Origin: an uncultured Opitutaceae bacterium
Lineage (GTDB): Bacteria > Verrucomicrobiota > Verrucomicrobiae > Opitutales > Opitutaceae
Direction of reading: 5' to 3'
Length of the DNA: 9,357 nt
Assembly (NCBI GenBank): GCA_946482625.1
Contig: CAMLSH010000110.1
Span: forward strand, 1 to 9,357
Below are positions 1-7,000 of this stretch, piece after piece (within the stretch, counting starts at the first letter, position 1; each line of letters begins with the position of its first letter). The notes below the pieces were generated by a model, which worked only from the letters and a program-made list of their open reading frames with translations, made no database searches and was not told the DNA's origin. The translations under genes and the position numbers were made by a program.

Positions 1-171
1 TTCTGGTCCACCAGCCTGTTCGTCAACGGCATGGTCCATCACGAGCCCAGCTCCGGCCCCGGCGCCGGCAGCGCCTACATCGCCATTCCCAGCCTCGGCT
101 ACTTCATAGCCTTCATCGCCACCTTCATCACCGCCGCCGTCTTCTGGTGGCGCAGCCGCCACGCCGCCTGA
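1..171 (+). CDS. C-terminal end of a membrane protein (partial, 5' end outside window)
   Basis: An open frame runs from the first base to a TGA at 169-171 and gives the last 56 residues of a protein whose start is outside the window. A polar, Gly/Pro/Ser-rich stretch (around HHEPSSGPGAG) is followed by one strongly hydrophobic segment of about 20 residues (YIAIPSLGYFIAFIATFITA), then AVFWW and a short basic tail, RSRHAA. This is the usual look of a last membrane helix with a positively charged cytoplasmic end. The stop lies 16 bases before the next start codon, so the two genes are probably co-transcribed and may act together at the membrane. Too little is present to name a family. That it is a real coding end is fairly certain, from the codon bias and the tight spacing to the next gene. 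Confidence 0.75.
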   Translation, partial: FWSTSLFVNGMVHHEPSSGPGAGSAYIAIPSLGYFIAFIATFITAAVFWWRSRHAA

Positions 172-187
172 ACCCACGCTCTCCTCC

Positions 188-1486
188 ATGGACAAACTCA
201 TCGCCTTCTTCCGCACGTACCCAGTGTTTCTCGGCTTCGCGATTTTCGCGCTCATCGCCGGCGGACTCCTCATCCTCTTCGCCGTATTGATGACGCGCTC
301 CGGGCTCTCGCTGCGCCCGCTGGCATTCATCGGCGTGTTCTTCGCCATCGTCGTTGGCCCGCAACTTTTCTTCCACATCCAGCAAGCCCGCGGCGTCATG
401 CCGTCGCTCACCTGGACACCCGACGACAACAAGCCGCGCCTCACCGACGACTCCGCCGCCCTCGCCAACAGCGGCGGGAAATTCCTCCACCCGGAAAAAG
501 TCTTCGGCCCCGGCTTCGATCCGCAGCTCCTCACCGACATCCGCCAACTCTTCGCCGGCCTCGAGCCCGAAGCCGCCCAGATGGCGGTTTTTCCCAGTGT
601 CGAGACCGCCATCGCCGCGCGTTTTCCCAACGAAGCCACCGCCCGTCAGGCGCTCCAAAACTACGGCGCGATGATGGGCATCGCCCGCCCCGAACCTGCC
701 GCCGACGGCAGCTACACCGCCTCCCGCGTCGGCGACCGCGTACGCCTGCTCGCCGCCGGGAAAACGTTGTTCGTGTGGAGCGCCGCCAACGACGCCGCGC
801 TCGACCGCCGCCAGCAGGCCAGCATCCACGCCTTTCGTCAGATCGCCGCCGCGCCTCGTGATCCGCGCGTGATCCGCGGATGGAAAACCATGGCCGTCGT
901 CACGCCGCTCCTCGTGCTCGTCGCTGCATTGTGGTTCTTCAAAGGCTCCACCTGGGCCGCCACCGTGCCGGCTGTCGCCGAAAACTCACTACCCGCTTCG
1001 GCTTCCGCCCTGCGTGAGCGCCTGCTCGCCATCGAGAACCTCCAGCAGCCCATCGCCGTCACTGCCGGAGAGACGCCCGACGAAGTCGTCGTCACCTGGC
1101 GCGCCGACGCTGCGTGGCTCACCCATGCGCGCGCCGCCGGACTCAAGCGTACGCATAAGCTCGTCCTCCACCTCGACGAATCCTCCCGCACGATCCGCGT
1201 CCGCGAATACATGAGCGCCCTCGACTGGTCCGCCGGTGCGAACGGCGCCGCCGTCAAATGGCACCTGAAAACCGGCATCGTGTTTTTCCAGCACGAACAC
1301 CAACGCGTCTTCGGCCTTCAGTTCGATCCCATCACCGGCCGCTTCAAACCGGAGCTCAGCTACGCGTACACCTTCAACCTCCAGGAACTCAAAGCCCCGC
1401 TCATCGCCGCAACCACCCACGCGGGTTGGACCTGGAAGCCCGTCCTCTGGAAAGGCCCGAGCTGGCTCCGCTGGGCGATCGAGTGA
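188..1486 (+). CDS. Hypothetical membrane protein, three predicted transmembrane helices
   Basis: A 432-residue protein that I do not recognise. Two membrane helices lie near the N terminus (about residues 13-36 and 41-62) and a third at about 234-252. The segment between them (about 65-232) is polar and includes an Ala-rich helical-looking part (about 140-165). The C-terminal 180 residues are polar and look beta-rich (EVVVTWRADAAW, HKLVLHLDESSRTIRVREY, VKWHLKTGIVFFQ), with several Trp residues near the end (W414, W416, W421, W426, W429). Depending on topology, the two soluble parts face the same or opposite sides of the membrane. The ATG at 188 is chosen because it puts the first helix at the N terminus and sits 16 bases after the upstream stop. 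No convincing Shine-Dalgarno precedes it (CTCTCCTCC). Codon use matches a real GC-rich gene, and a hairpin follows 16 bases after the stop. Function is unknown. Confidence 0.85.
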   Translation: MDKLIAFFRTYPVFLGFAIFALIAGGLLILFAVLMTRSGLSLRPLAFIGVFFAIVVGPQLFFHIQQARGVMPSLTWTPDDNKPRLTDDSAALANSGGKFLHPEKVFGPGFDPQLLTDIRQLFAGLEPEAAQMAVFPSVETAIAARFPNEATARQALQNYGAMMGIARPEPAADGSYTASRVGDRVRLLAAGKTLFVWSAANDAALDRRQQASIHAFRQIAAAPRDPRVIRGWKTMAVVTPLLVLVAALWFFKGSTWAATVPAVAENSLPASASALRERLLAIENLQQPIAVTAGETPDEVVVTWRADAAWLTHARAAGLKRTHKLVLHLDESSRTIRVREYMSALDWSAGANGAAVKWHLKTGIVFFQHEHQRVFGLQFDPITGRFKPELSYAYTFNLQELKAPLIAATTHAGWTWKPVLWKGPSWLRWAIE

Positions 1487-1494
1487 TTGACCTT

Positions 1495-1511
1495 CGAGGT
1501 GGAACGCGCGG
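1495..1511. repeat. 17-base direct repeat, copy 1 (CGAGGTGGAACGCGCGG)
   Basis: The same 17 bases occur again at 1931-1947. In both places the repeat forms the left shoulder of a GC-rich hairpin, but what follows differs: here GTCCCT is the loop and CGCGCGTT the right arm, whereas the second copy continues into a different 13-bp stem. Conservation of the shoulder with diverging loops suggests two members of a dispersed hairpin repeat family rather than a local tandem duplication. That is inference. Confidence 0.7.
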
Positions 1512-1524
1512 TCCCTCGCGCGTT
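1503..1524 (+). terminator. GC-rich hairpin just downstream of the + strand membrane-protein gene
   Basis: An 8-bp perfect stem (AACGCGCG, 1503-1510, with CGCGCGTT, 1517-1524) closes a 6-base loop (GTCCCT) 16 bases after the stop codon at 1484-1486. There is no T-tract, so it is not a classical intrinsic terminator. It could be a pause or 3'-end stabilising hairpin, or simply part of the dispersed repeat. A second pairing, GTGCGA at 1525-1530 with TCGCAC at 1555-1560, follows directly. The position after the gene supports a 3'-end role, but the lack of a U-run keeps confidence low. Confidence 0.4.
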
Positions 1525-1612
1525 GTGCGATGCGGGTCCGCGTTCTCACGCCCTTCGCACTTAAACGAGAGCTTACGGGAGCCAAATTACCTCACGAACT
1601 CAGTCGGAACTT

Positions 1613-1723
1613 TGGCCGCAAAAAGGCGCAAGATTGCCGATTCTGCCGACGTTACTCTCCCGCGCGTCTATAGACGCCTCTCACGGCTCATACGCCGCTG
1701 ATTTTTGCGCCTTTTTGCGGCCA
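1613..1723. repeat. 111-base inverted-repeat element with 19-bp arms and a central palindrome
   Basis: The left arm at 1613-1631 (T followed by GGCCGCAAAAAGGCGCAA) is perfectly complementary to the right arm at 1705-1723. They enclose 73 bases, in the middle of which is a perfect 14-base palindrome, GCGTCTATAGACGC, at 1664-1677. No coding frame explains it. The arms could fold into one long stem with an internal hairpin in DNA or RNA, or they could be terminal repeats of a miniature mobile element. No target-site duplication is seen at the ends. The right end overlaps a short tandem repeat (GGCCATCCCC then GGCCATCCCT, 1719-1738). Neither strand has a U-run directly after the outer stem, so it is not a simple terminator. 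Confidence 0.75.
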
Positions 1724-1807
1724 TCCCCGGCCATCCCTCCGCATTGTTCTTCGAAAAAGGCACCGGTCGCTTCACCCGAACGCGTCGCAAAAACCTGCCG
1801 AAGGTAG

Positions 1808-1829
1808 GGCGGATTATCCCTAATCCGCC
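1808..1829. repeat. Perfect 9-bp hairpin with TCCC loop
   Basis: GGCGGATTA at 1808-1816 and TAATCCGCC at 1821-1829 pair perfectly around a 4-base loop, TCCC. No T-tract follows on either strand. A short, self-complementary, GC-capped unit outside genes is typical of dispersed extragenic repeats. Its frequency elsewhere in the genome cannot be judged from this window, where only this one copy is seen. Confidence 0.6.
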
Positions 1830-1930
1830 GGTTGGACTGCGCGCCACACGCGATCAGGAATCGCTCCAACGCATTTAGGATGACGCGCCCTCCAGCGATC
1901 CGATCCCAAAACACCTCGACCCACCCAGCC

Positions 1931-1980
1931 CGAGGTGGAACGCGCGGATTCGCGCGCTGAAGCACGCGAATCCGCGCCTC
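1931..1980. repeat. Hairpin repeat with 13-bp stem, carrying copy 2 of the 17-base direct repeat
   Basis: The 17-base sequence also found at 1495-1511 is present at 1931-1947. Its last six bases begin a perfect 13-bp stem: GCGCGGATTCGCG at 1942-1954 pairs with CGCGAATCCGCGC at 1965-1977, around a 10-base loop (CGCTGAAGCA). The outer bases GAGG and CCTC can add pairs across a bulge. The stem is much longer than in copy 1, so the two copies share a shoulder but not the fold. No T-tract is present. Confidence 0.7.
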
Positions 1981-2027
1981 CAGATCTTTCGCCCCTCGGC
2001 AGCGCTCGACGAAAACACCTACACGCG

Positions 2028-2056
2028 AAAAAGTGCGCCCGACCAATCGGGCGCAC
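2028..2056 (-). terminator. Intrinsic terminator for the - strand two-gene unit
   Basis: Read on the - strand, a perfect 10-bp GC-rich stem (GTGCGCCCGA with TCGGGCGCAC, 2056-2047 and 2042-2033) closes a 4-base TTGG loop and is followed at once by five T residues (the A-run at 2028-2032 on the + strand). This is the classic form of a Rho-independent terminator. It lies about 100 bases beyond the stop codon of the exported-protein gene at 2155, with the REP-like repeat between them, and would end transcription of the 3872-2155 unit before it ran antisense into the convergent + gene. Confidence 0.8.
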
Positions 2057-2088
2057 CTAAACATCTGCTAACTTATATCCGATCCGCC

Positions 2089-2145
2089 TGTAGGAGCGGC
2101 TTCACGCCGCGATGACGCGCAAAGCGCGCCTCCGGAATCGCGGCG
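2089..2145. repeat. REP-like extragenic palindromic repeat
   Basis: The unit starts TGTAGGAGCGGCTTCACGCC. GCGGC at 2096-2100 can pair with GCCGC at 2106-2110 across TTCAC. Alternatively, CGCCGCGA at 2105-2112 pairs with TCGCGGCG at 2138-2145, enclosing a smaller GCGC-AAA-GCGC hairpin at 2117-2127. These two pairings share bases and are mutually exclusive. The GTAGGAGCGGCTTCA-type head resembles REP-like repeats known from several GC-rich bacteria (established pattern, from memory). It sits ten bases after the end of the - strand exported-protein gene, a usual place for such repeats. Confidence 0.65.
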
Positions 2146-2154
2146 CCAATCCGC

Positions 2155-3462
2155 TCAGCGGGCCGCTGCCATCGTCGCCGCCGTTTCAATACCGGCGAGT
2201 ATATCCCCCGCGAGATTCATCGCCAGGCGGATGTCCTCCGCATTGCCCGTGGCTCGCGCCACCAGCACATAGCCGTCGCGGCCGATGTCGCGAAGAAGGA
2301 ACGTCTGATCGAGAATCTCGTCGTCGACCTTCAGTCCGCGCACGCCCACAGCGACGATGCCATCCGTTTCGTGCGCGAAGATTTCCAGCTCCGGTTGATT
2401 TTCAAGGTACTCAGCCAGGTAGCTTCGACCGAGCTCAACGAGCGATTCCACCGCTCGCCGACGCAGGCTCAAATTGATCTGCATCCGTCCGCCGCCGTCG
2501 AAAACAAGCGTGCGACGGCCGTCGTCGTTCACGTGCCAGCCGAAGGGGACGCGGAAAACACCTTCGATCGCGCCCGCACCGACACGGGCGGATTTCTCCT
2601 CTGTGTTCACCGAGAGCACATTCGGCACGAAGCCGACGGCGCGATCGCGGAGGTTGGCGTTGATCTTCTGCTCGGGATCGAGCGCCGACATGTCGTCAGC
2701 CAGTACGAGCTCGGCAAACTCCTTCGCGGAAAGTCGTGCGGTCGTCTCGCCCGAGGAAGTTTCCTTCACGGCCTCAGGCTGCGCGACTTCCTCAGCGGGC
2801 TTGAACGCCGCGGTTTCCGCCGCGGCATCGAGCGGCATGGTTGGCCCGCCGCGCGTCTCGACCTCGAAGGATTTCACCATGTCGTTGAATTTCCCCGACA
2901 CAGCGACCCAGAGCTGATCGGGCGCCACGGCGATGAAGTTATAGAGCCGGCCGCCATCCTCCAGCATCGTGACGCGCAGCCGCATCGTCAGGCCATCAGT
3001 CACCTGCAAAGCGTCGCAGGCCGCGGCTTTCAAGGGCCCGACATCCACGAGCTCGACCGGACCGGCCTCCATTCCCTCCATCTTAAGGAGACGGGGAAGC
3101 CAGTCGGCGACGTTGCCCTCTTTGTAGGCCGGCCGTGTGCCCACGATAAAAACCACCGAGCCATACGTCGCGTTGGCGATGGCGATCGGCATGAAGTTCT
3201 TCACTTCGGAAAAATCGGTTTCGTCCGCCGGCAGATCCGTCAGCTTGAAATCGTCGGGCAGGAGGAAGCGGCACTTGAGGAACTCGCGGCCGGCGGGCGC
3301 GAGGATTTTGTAACTATAGCCGGAAGGAGCGTCGGACATGGCGGGAGATGCGTTGACGGTTGGATAGGTGGATTCGCCGGAGTCGGCCGAGACGTGGGCA
3401 GCGGGAAAAAACGCCAGCCCCAGCGCGACGGTCATCCGGGAAACCCGGGAAGAGGTATTCAT
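2155..3462 (-). CDS. Exported protein of unknown function, possibly two PsbP/DcrB-like domains
   Basis: A 435-residue protein with a clear signal peptide: MNTSSRVSRM, a hydrophobic core (about residues 11-22) and a VSA-D cleavage site after residue 26. The open frame extends 60 codons further upstream, but that extension is Arg/Gln-rich and lies inside the end of the neighbouring gene, so the ATG at 3462 is preferred. Two globular parts follow, about 50-202 and 295-428, joined by an acidic, Ala/Glu-rich linker (about 208-260). Each opens with a proline-containing strand (FLLPDDFKL; FRVPFGWHV) and ends with strand-then-helix stretches (MVKSFEV; AGDILAGIE). This layout recalls the PsbP/Mog1/DcrB alpha-beta-alpha fold, so a tandem duplication is inferred but not proven. 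No catalytic motif is visible. It probably acts in the periplasm. It lies 38 bases after the 123-residue gene and is probably co-transcribed with it. Confidence 0.85.
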   Translation of the reverse strand: MNTSSRVSRMTVALGLAFFPAAHVSADSGESTYPTVNASPAMSDAPSGYSYKILAPAGREFLKCRFLLPDDFKLTDLPADETDFSEVKNFMPIAIANATYGSVVFIVGTRPAYKEGNVADWLPRLLKMEGMEAGPVELVDVGPLKAAACDALQVTDGLTMRLRVTMLEDGGRLYNFIAVAPDQLWVAVSGKFNDMVKSFEVETRGGPTMPLDAAAETAAFKPAEEVAQPEAVKETSSGETTARLSAKEFAELVLADDMSALDPEQKINANLRDRAVGFVPNVLSVNTEEKSARVGAGAIEGVFRVPFGWHVNDDGRRTLVFDGGGRMQINLSLRRRAVESLVELGRSYLAEYLENQPELEIFAHETDGIVAVGVRGLKVDDEILDQTFLLRDIGRDGYVLVARATGNAEDIRLAMNLAGDILAGIETAATMAAAR

Positions 3463-3500
3463 CGATTGGACGCGCGCGGGGCTGTGAAGGCGGAGGCGGA

Positions 3501-3872
3501 TCAAAGATCCACCGCGAACGGGAGCTCGTACTCTTTGACGACTGGATTGCGCTTGCTGCGCACTTTGACTTCGACGCGCGCCATCAGCTTCGGCGCGAGC
3601 ACGAGGGAAACTTTCACGAACTGGTCGGTGTGAACCGCCCACGAATGATCGGCTAGAAAGTAAACGTCCTGCTTCGCCTTGGTCGCCTGGTAGGCCCAGC
3701 GCTCCACGTGGCAGGGTTCGAAGTTCACGATGTTGCCCATGTAGCGGACCATGAGGCCGGGCTGGGAACGATTACCTATTTCGGTGTGGTGTTCGACGAT
3801 GACGGTGATGGTCGAGTTGTCTTCGAGATCGCGGGCCTGGAATTCGTCGAGGAGGGTGCAAGTATCGGACAT
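3501..3872 (-). CDS. Conserved-looking small hypothetical protein (123 residues)
   Basis: A small protein with no signal peptide or membrane segment, so probably cytoplasmic. I do not recognise its family. The sequence alternates hydrophobic and polar residues in several likely beta strands (STITVIVEHHTEI, QPGLMVRYMGNIVNF, QFVKVSLVLAPK, ARVEVKVRSK), with little helix. The two Cys residues (C5, C54) are far apart and give no metal-binding motif. The start at 3872 is the only ATG giving full length. It is preceded by AAAACATC rather than a Shine-Dalgarno. Its stop is 38 bases before the start of the exported protein, which supports a two-gene operon ending at the terminator near 2028-2056. That it is real is supported by normal codon use and by a sensible protein composition, better than the alternative frames here. 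Confidence 0.75.
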   Translation of the reverse strand: MSDTCTLLDEFQARDLEDNSTITVIVEHHTEIGNRSQPGLMVRYMGNIVNFEPCHVERWAYQATKAKQDVYFLADHSWAVHTDQFVKVSLVLAPKLMARVEVKVRSKRNPVVKEYELPFAVDL

Positions 3873-3983
3873 GATGTTTTGGATGAGTTGAGGTTGTGAG
3901 GTGCGTTTGATGCGTCCCCAGCCTACCTCATCCGCGCGCGCCGCGATATTGACCGTGCGGCCCTGACCGAATGGCCCATGCGC

Positions 3984-4007
3984 AAAAAAACCGGGCGCGA
4001 AGCCCGG
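3984..4007 (-). terminator. Intrinsic terminator downstream of pyruvate carboxylase
   Basis: On the - strand a 6-bp GC stem (CCGGGC, 4007-4002, with GCCCGG, 3996-3991) around a 5-base loop (TTCGC) is followed by seven T residues (the A-run at 3984-3990 on the + strand). It lies about 50 bases after the TAA of pyruvate carboxylase at 4056-4058 and about 110 bases before the next - strand start, so that gene unit likely has its own promoter. A five-base T-run also flanks the stem on the + strand (4009-4013), so weak bidirectional activity is possible. Confidence 0.85.
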
Positions 4008-4021
4008 CTTTTTGCACGTAG

Positions 4022-4041
4022 CCGCGTCATTTAAGACGCGG
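4022..4041. repeat. Small hairpin between pyruvate carboxylase stop and its terminator
   Basis: CCGCGTC at 4022-4028 and GACGCGG at 4035-4041 form a perfect 7-bp stem around a 6-base loop (ATTTAA). It has no T-tract of its own. It lies only 14 bases beyond the pyruvate carboxylase stop and just ahead of the terminator, so in RNA it would be a second 3'-end hairpin. Whether it matters for stability is inference. Confidence 0.5.
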
Positions 4042-4055
4042 GGCTCCGTTGCGAA

Positions 4056-7000
4056 TTACGCGCGCAGTTTCACCACGAGATCCTTGCTCTCGACCGTGTC
4101 GCCCACCGCGGCGTGCAACTCGGCGACCACGCCGTCGACCGGAGCGAAGACCGTCGTCTGCATTTTCATCGCCTCCATCATGAAAAGCTTTTCGCCCTTC
4201 GTGACTTTCGCTCCAACCGTCGCCGACATCATCGCGATCAGACCCGGAATCGGCGCGGCCACTTGCAACGCATCCGCCAGATCGGCTTTCGGGCGCGTCT
4301 TGGTTTTCGCCGCGATGCTCTTGTCGGCGATGAACGCCTCGCGCGCCATGCCGTTGAGTTCGTAACTGAGCGCGCGACGACCTTCTTTGTCGGGCGCGCC
4401 GATGCTCACGAGACGGATGATCAGCGTTTTGCCTTCTTCGATCTCCACGCTGATTTCCTCGCCGGGTTTCAGCCCGTAGAAAAACGCGGGCGTGGGCAGC
4501 ACGCTCACGTCGCCGTACTCGCGCTGCTGTTTCGCGAAGTCGGCGAAGACCGCCGGGTACATGAGATGCGAATACAGTTCATCGTCGCTCGGCTCGTGCT
4601 TGAGCTTCTCGGCCAGCTCGGCGCGCAGCTTCTTCAGGTCGGCAACGCCCGCGCTCTTTCCGTCTGGCTTCTGGGCTCTGGCCTCCGCCGTCTTCTGCTT
4701 CTTGAGAGACGCCTTGTACTTCTCCGTTGCTTCCTTGTGCCGTTTCTCGCCGAGCACTGCGCGGCTCACCGCCGCCGGCCAGCCGCCCTCGGGCCAGCCA
4801 AGTCCGCCGCTGAGCATGTCGATCACGCTTTCGGGGAACGGCGTCGCTCCGGGCTCCAGATTAACGACGTCGGCCGGCTTGATACCCTTCGAAAAAAGGA
4901 AGAGCGCCATATCGCCGACAACCTTCGACGAGGGTGTGACCTTCACAATGTCGCCAAAAAGCTGATTCACCTCGGCGTACGTGCGGGCGATCTCCGGCCA
5001 GCGGTGCGACACGCCCATCGAGGACGCCTGCTCCTTCAAGTTCGTGTACTGGCCGCCCGGCATTTCATGCAGATAGACCTCGGCGCTGCCGGTCTTCGGC
5101 GCGGTGTCGAACGGGCGGTAGAACTCACGCACGTGCTCCCAGTAATCGGAGAACTCGTTGAGCGTATCGATATCGAGCTTCGTGTCGCGCGGCGTGTGCT
5201 GAAGCGCCGCGACGATGGAGTTGAGGTTCGGCTGCGAAGTACTGCCGCTCATCGACGCGAGCGCGAGATCGACGATGTCCACGCCCGCATCAGCAGCGCG
5301 CAACACCGAGGCCGATGCGATGCCGCTCGTGTCATGCGTGTGGAAGTGAATCGGCAGGCCGACTTCTTCCTTCAGCGCCTTCACGAGTTTCTGCGCCGCA
5401 TACGGCCGGCAGAGGCCCGCCATGTCTTTGATCGCGAGGACGTGCGCGCCCATCTTTTCGAGCTCCTTCGCGAGGCGCACGTAATACTGGAGCGAGAATT
5501 TATCCCGGCGGTCGTCGAGAATGTCGCCAGTGTAGCAAAGCGCCGCTTCGCAGATCGCGTGCGTGTCCTGCACGGACTCCATCGCGACGCGCAGATTGGG
5601 GAGATAATTCAACGAGTCGAAGATGCGGAAGATATCCATGCCGTTCGCGGCGGCATGCTTCACGAAACCGGCGACGATATGATCGGGGTAATTCGTGTAA
5701 CCGACGGCGTTGGCGCCGCGGAAAAGCATTTGGAAACAGATGTTCGGGACGCGCGCGCGCAGCTGGCGGAGACGTTCCCACGGATCTTCGCTGAGGAAGC
5801 GCATCGCCGTGTCGAAAGTCGCGCCGCCCCAGAGTTCGAGCGAGTACAGCTCCGGCGCACGACGCGCGACCGCCGCCGCCGTCGCGAGCATGTCGTAGCT
5901 GCGCACGCGCGTGGCCATGAGCGACTGATGCGCATCGCGGAACGTCGTGTCGGTTACGAGCAGGCGCTTTTGTTTCAGAGTCCACTCCGCGAATTTCTTC
6001 GCCCCGAGTTTGAGCAACAATTGGCGCGTGCCGTCGGGTGCGGGCGATTGCGCGTCATAGCGCGGCGGCACCGAAGGCGTGAACGGTTTTTCGGGGCGGA
6101 AACCCTTCGCGTGCGGATTTCCGTTCACCGCCACGTGGCCGAGGAAGTTCAGCAGCTTGGTCGCCCGGTCGCGGCGTGGTTTGAAGGTGAAGAGCTCCGG
6201 CGACGTGTCGATCAGCGTCGTCGTCGCCTGACCCGAGCGGAAGATCGGGTGCGCGATGACGTTTTCGAGAAACGGGATGTTCGTCTTTACGCCGCGAATA
6301 CGGAACTCCGAAAGCGCGCGGTGCGTGCGTTGCATCGCGGATTCGTAGCTCTGAGCGCTCGTGATGAGCTTCACGAGCATCGAGTCGTAGAACGGCGTGA
6401 TGATCGCGCCCGAAAGCCCCATGCCGCCATCGAGGCGCACGCCAAAGCCGCCGGGCGAGCGGTACGCGAGGATGCGGCCGTAATCGGGCATGAACTTGTT
6501 TTCCGGGTCCTCCGTGGTGATGCGGCATTGGATGGCGAAACCGTTGCGCGGCACATCGGCCTGCGCAGGCATGCCGACTTCGGGCGAATGCAGCGAATGA
6601 CCTTGGGCGATGAGGATTTGCGCGCGCACGAGATCGATCCCCGTGATGACCTCGGTCACCGTGTGCTCGACCTGAATACGCGGATTCATCTCGATGAAGA
6701 ACCACTCGTGCTTCTCCAGATCGTAGAGGAATTCGATGGTCCCCGCGTTGTCGTACTTGATGGCCCGCGCCATCTTCGCGGCGGCGTCGCAGAGCTCGGT
6801 CACGACCGCCGGCGGCAGTCCGAAACTCGGCGCGACCTCGACGACCTTTTGGTGGCGCCGCTGCACCGAGCAGTCCCGCTCGTGGAGGTGGATGACGTTG
6901 CCGTGTTTGTCGCCGAGGATCTGGACCTCGATGTGCTTCGCCTTGGGGATGTATTTCTCGAGAAACACCGCCGGATTGCCAAACGCACGCCCCGCCTCGG

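Larger units (their letters stand above)
1487..2154. other. Repeat-dense intergenic region between convergent genes, no credible gene
   Basis: This 668-base stretch lies between the end of the + strand membrane-protein gene and the end of the - strand exported-protein gene. Open frames exist here, for example a 127-codon one on the - strand at 1681-2064, but they run straight through perfect inverted repeats and their translations show no recognisable motif or normal composition. What the region does hold is at least six inverted repeats, listed separately, and a 17-base direct repeat present twice. One hairpin has the T-tract of an intrinsic terminator for the - strand. I see no tRNA, rRNA or known riboswitch. 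The stretch between 1739 and 1800 shows nothing. Confidence 0.75.

Noticed and set aside
128..829. A 233-codon open frame on the - strand opposite the 432-residue protein
   Set aside because: The translation is Gly/Glu/Ala-rich without motifs, while the + frame shows membrane helices and follows an upstream gene closely.
1613..1723. Integron attC site
   Set aside because: The inverted repeat is perfect, has no GTTRRRY / RYYYAAC core sites, and no gene cassettes or integrase are nearby.
1681..2064. A 127-codon open frame on the - strand in the repeat-rich gap
   Set aside because: It reads through perfect hairpins, including the intrinsic terminator at 2028-2056, and has an Arg-rich composition. 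It is more likely a translation of repeats.
2371..3633. A 420-codon open frame on the + strand, opposite the exported protein
   Set aside because: The - strand frame has a signal peptide, sensible composition and an operon partner. The + frame is Arg/His/Gly-rich with no recognisable feature.
3463..3642. A 60-residue N-terminal extension of the exported protein
   Set aside because: It would bury the signal peptide inside the protein and overlap most of the end of the 123-residue gene.
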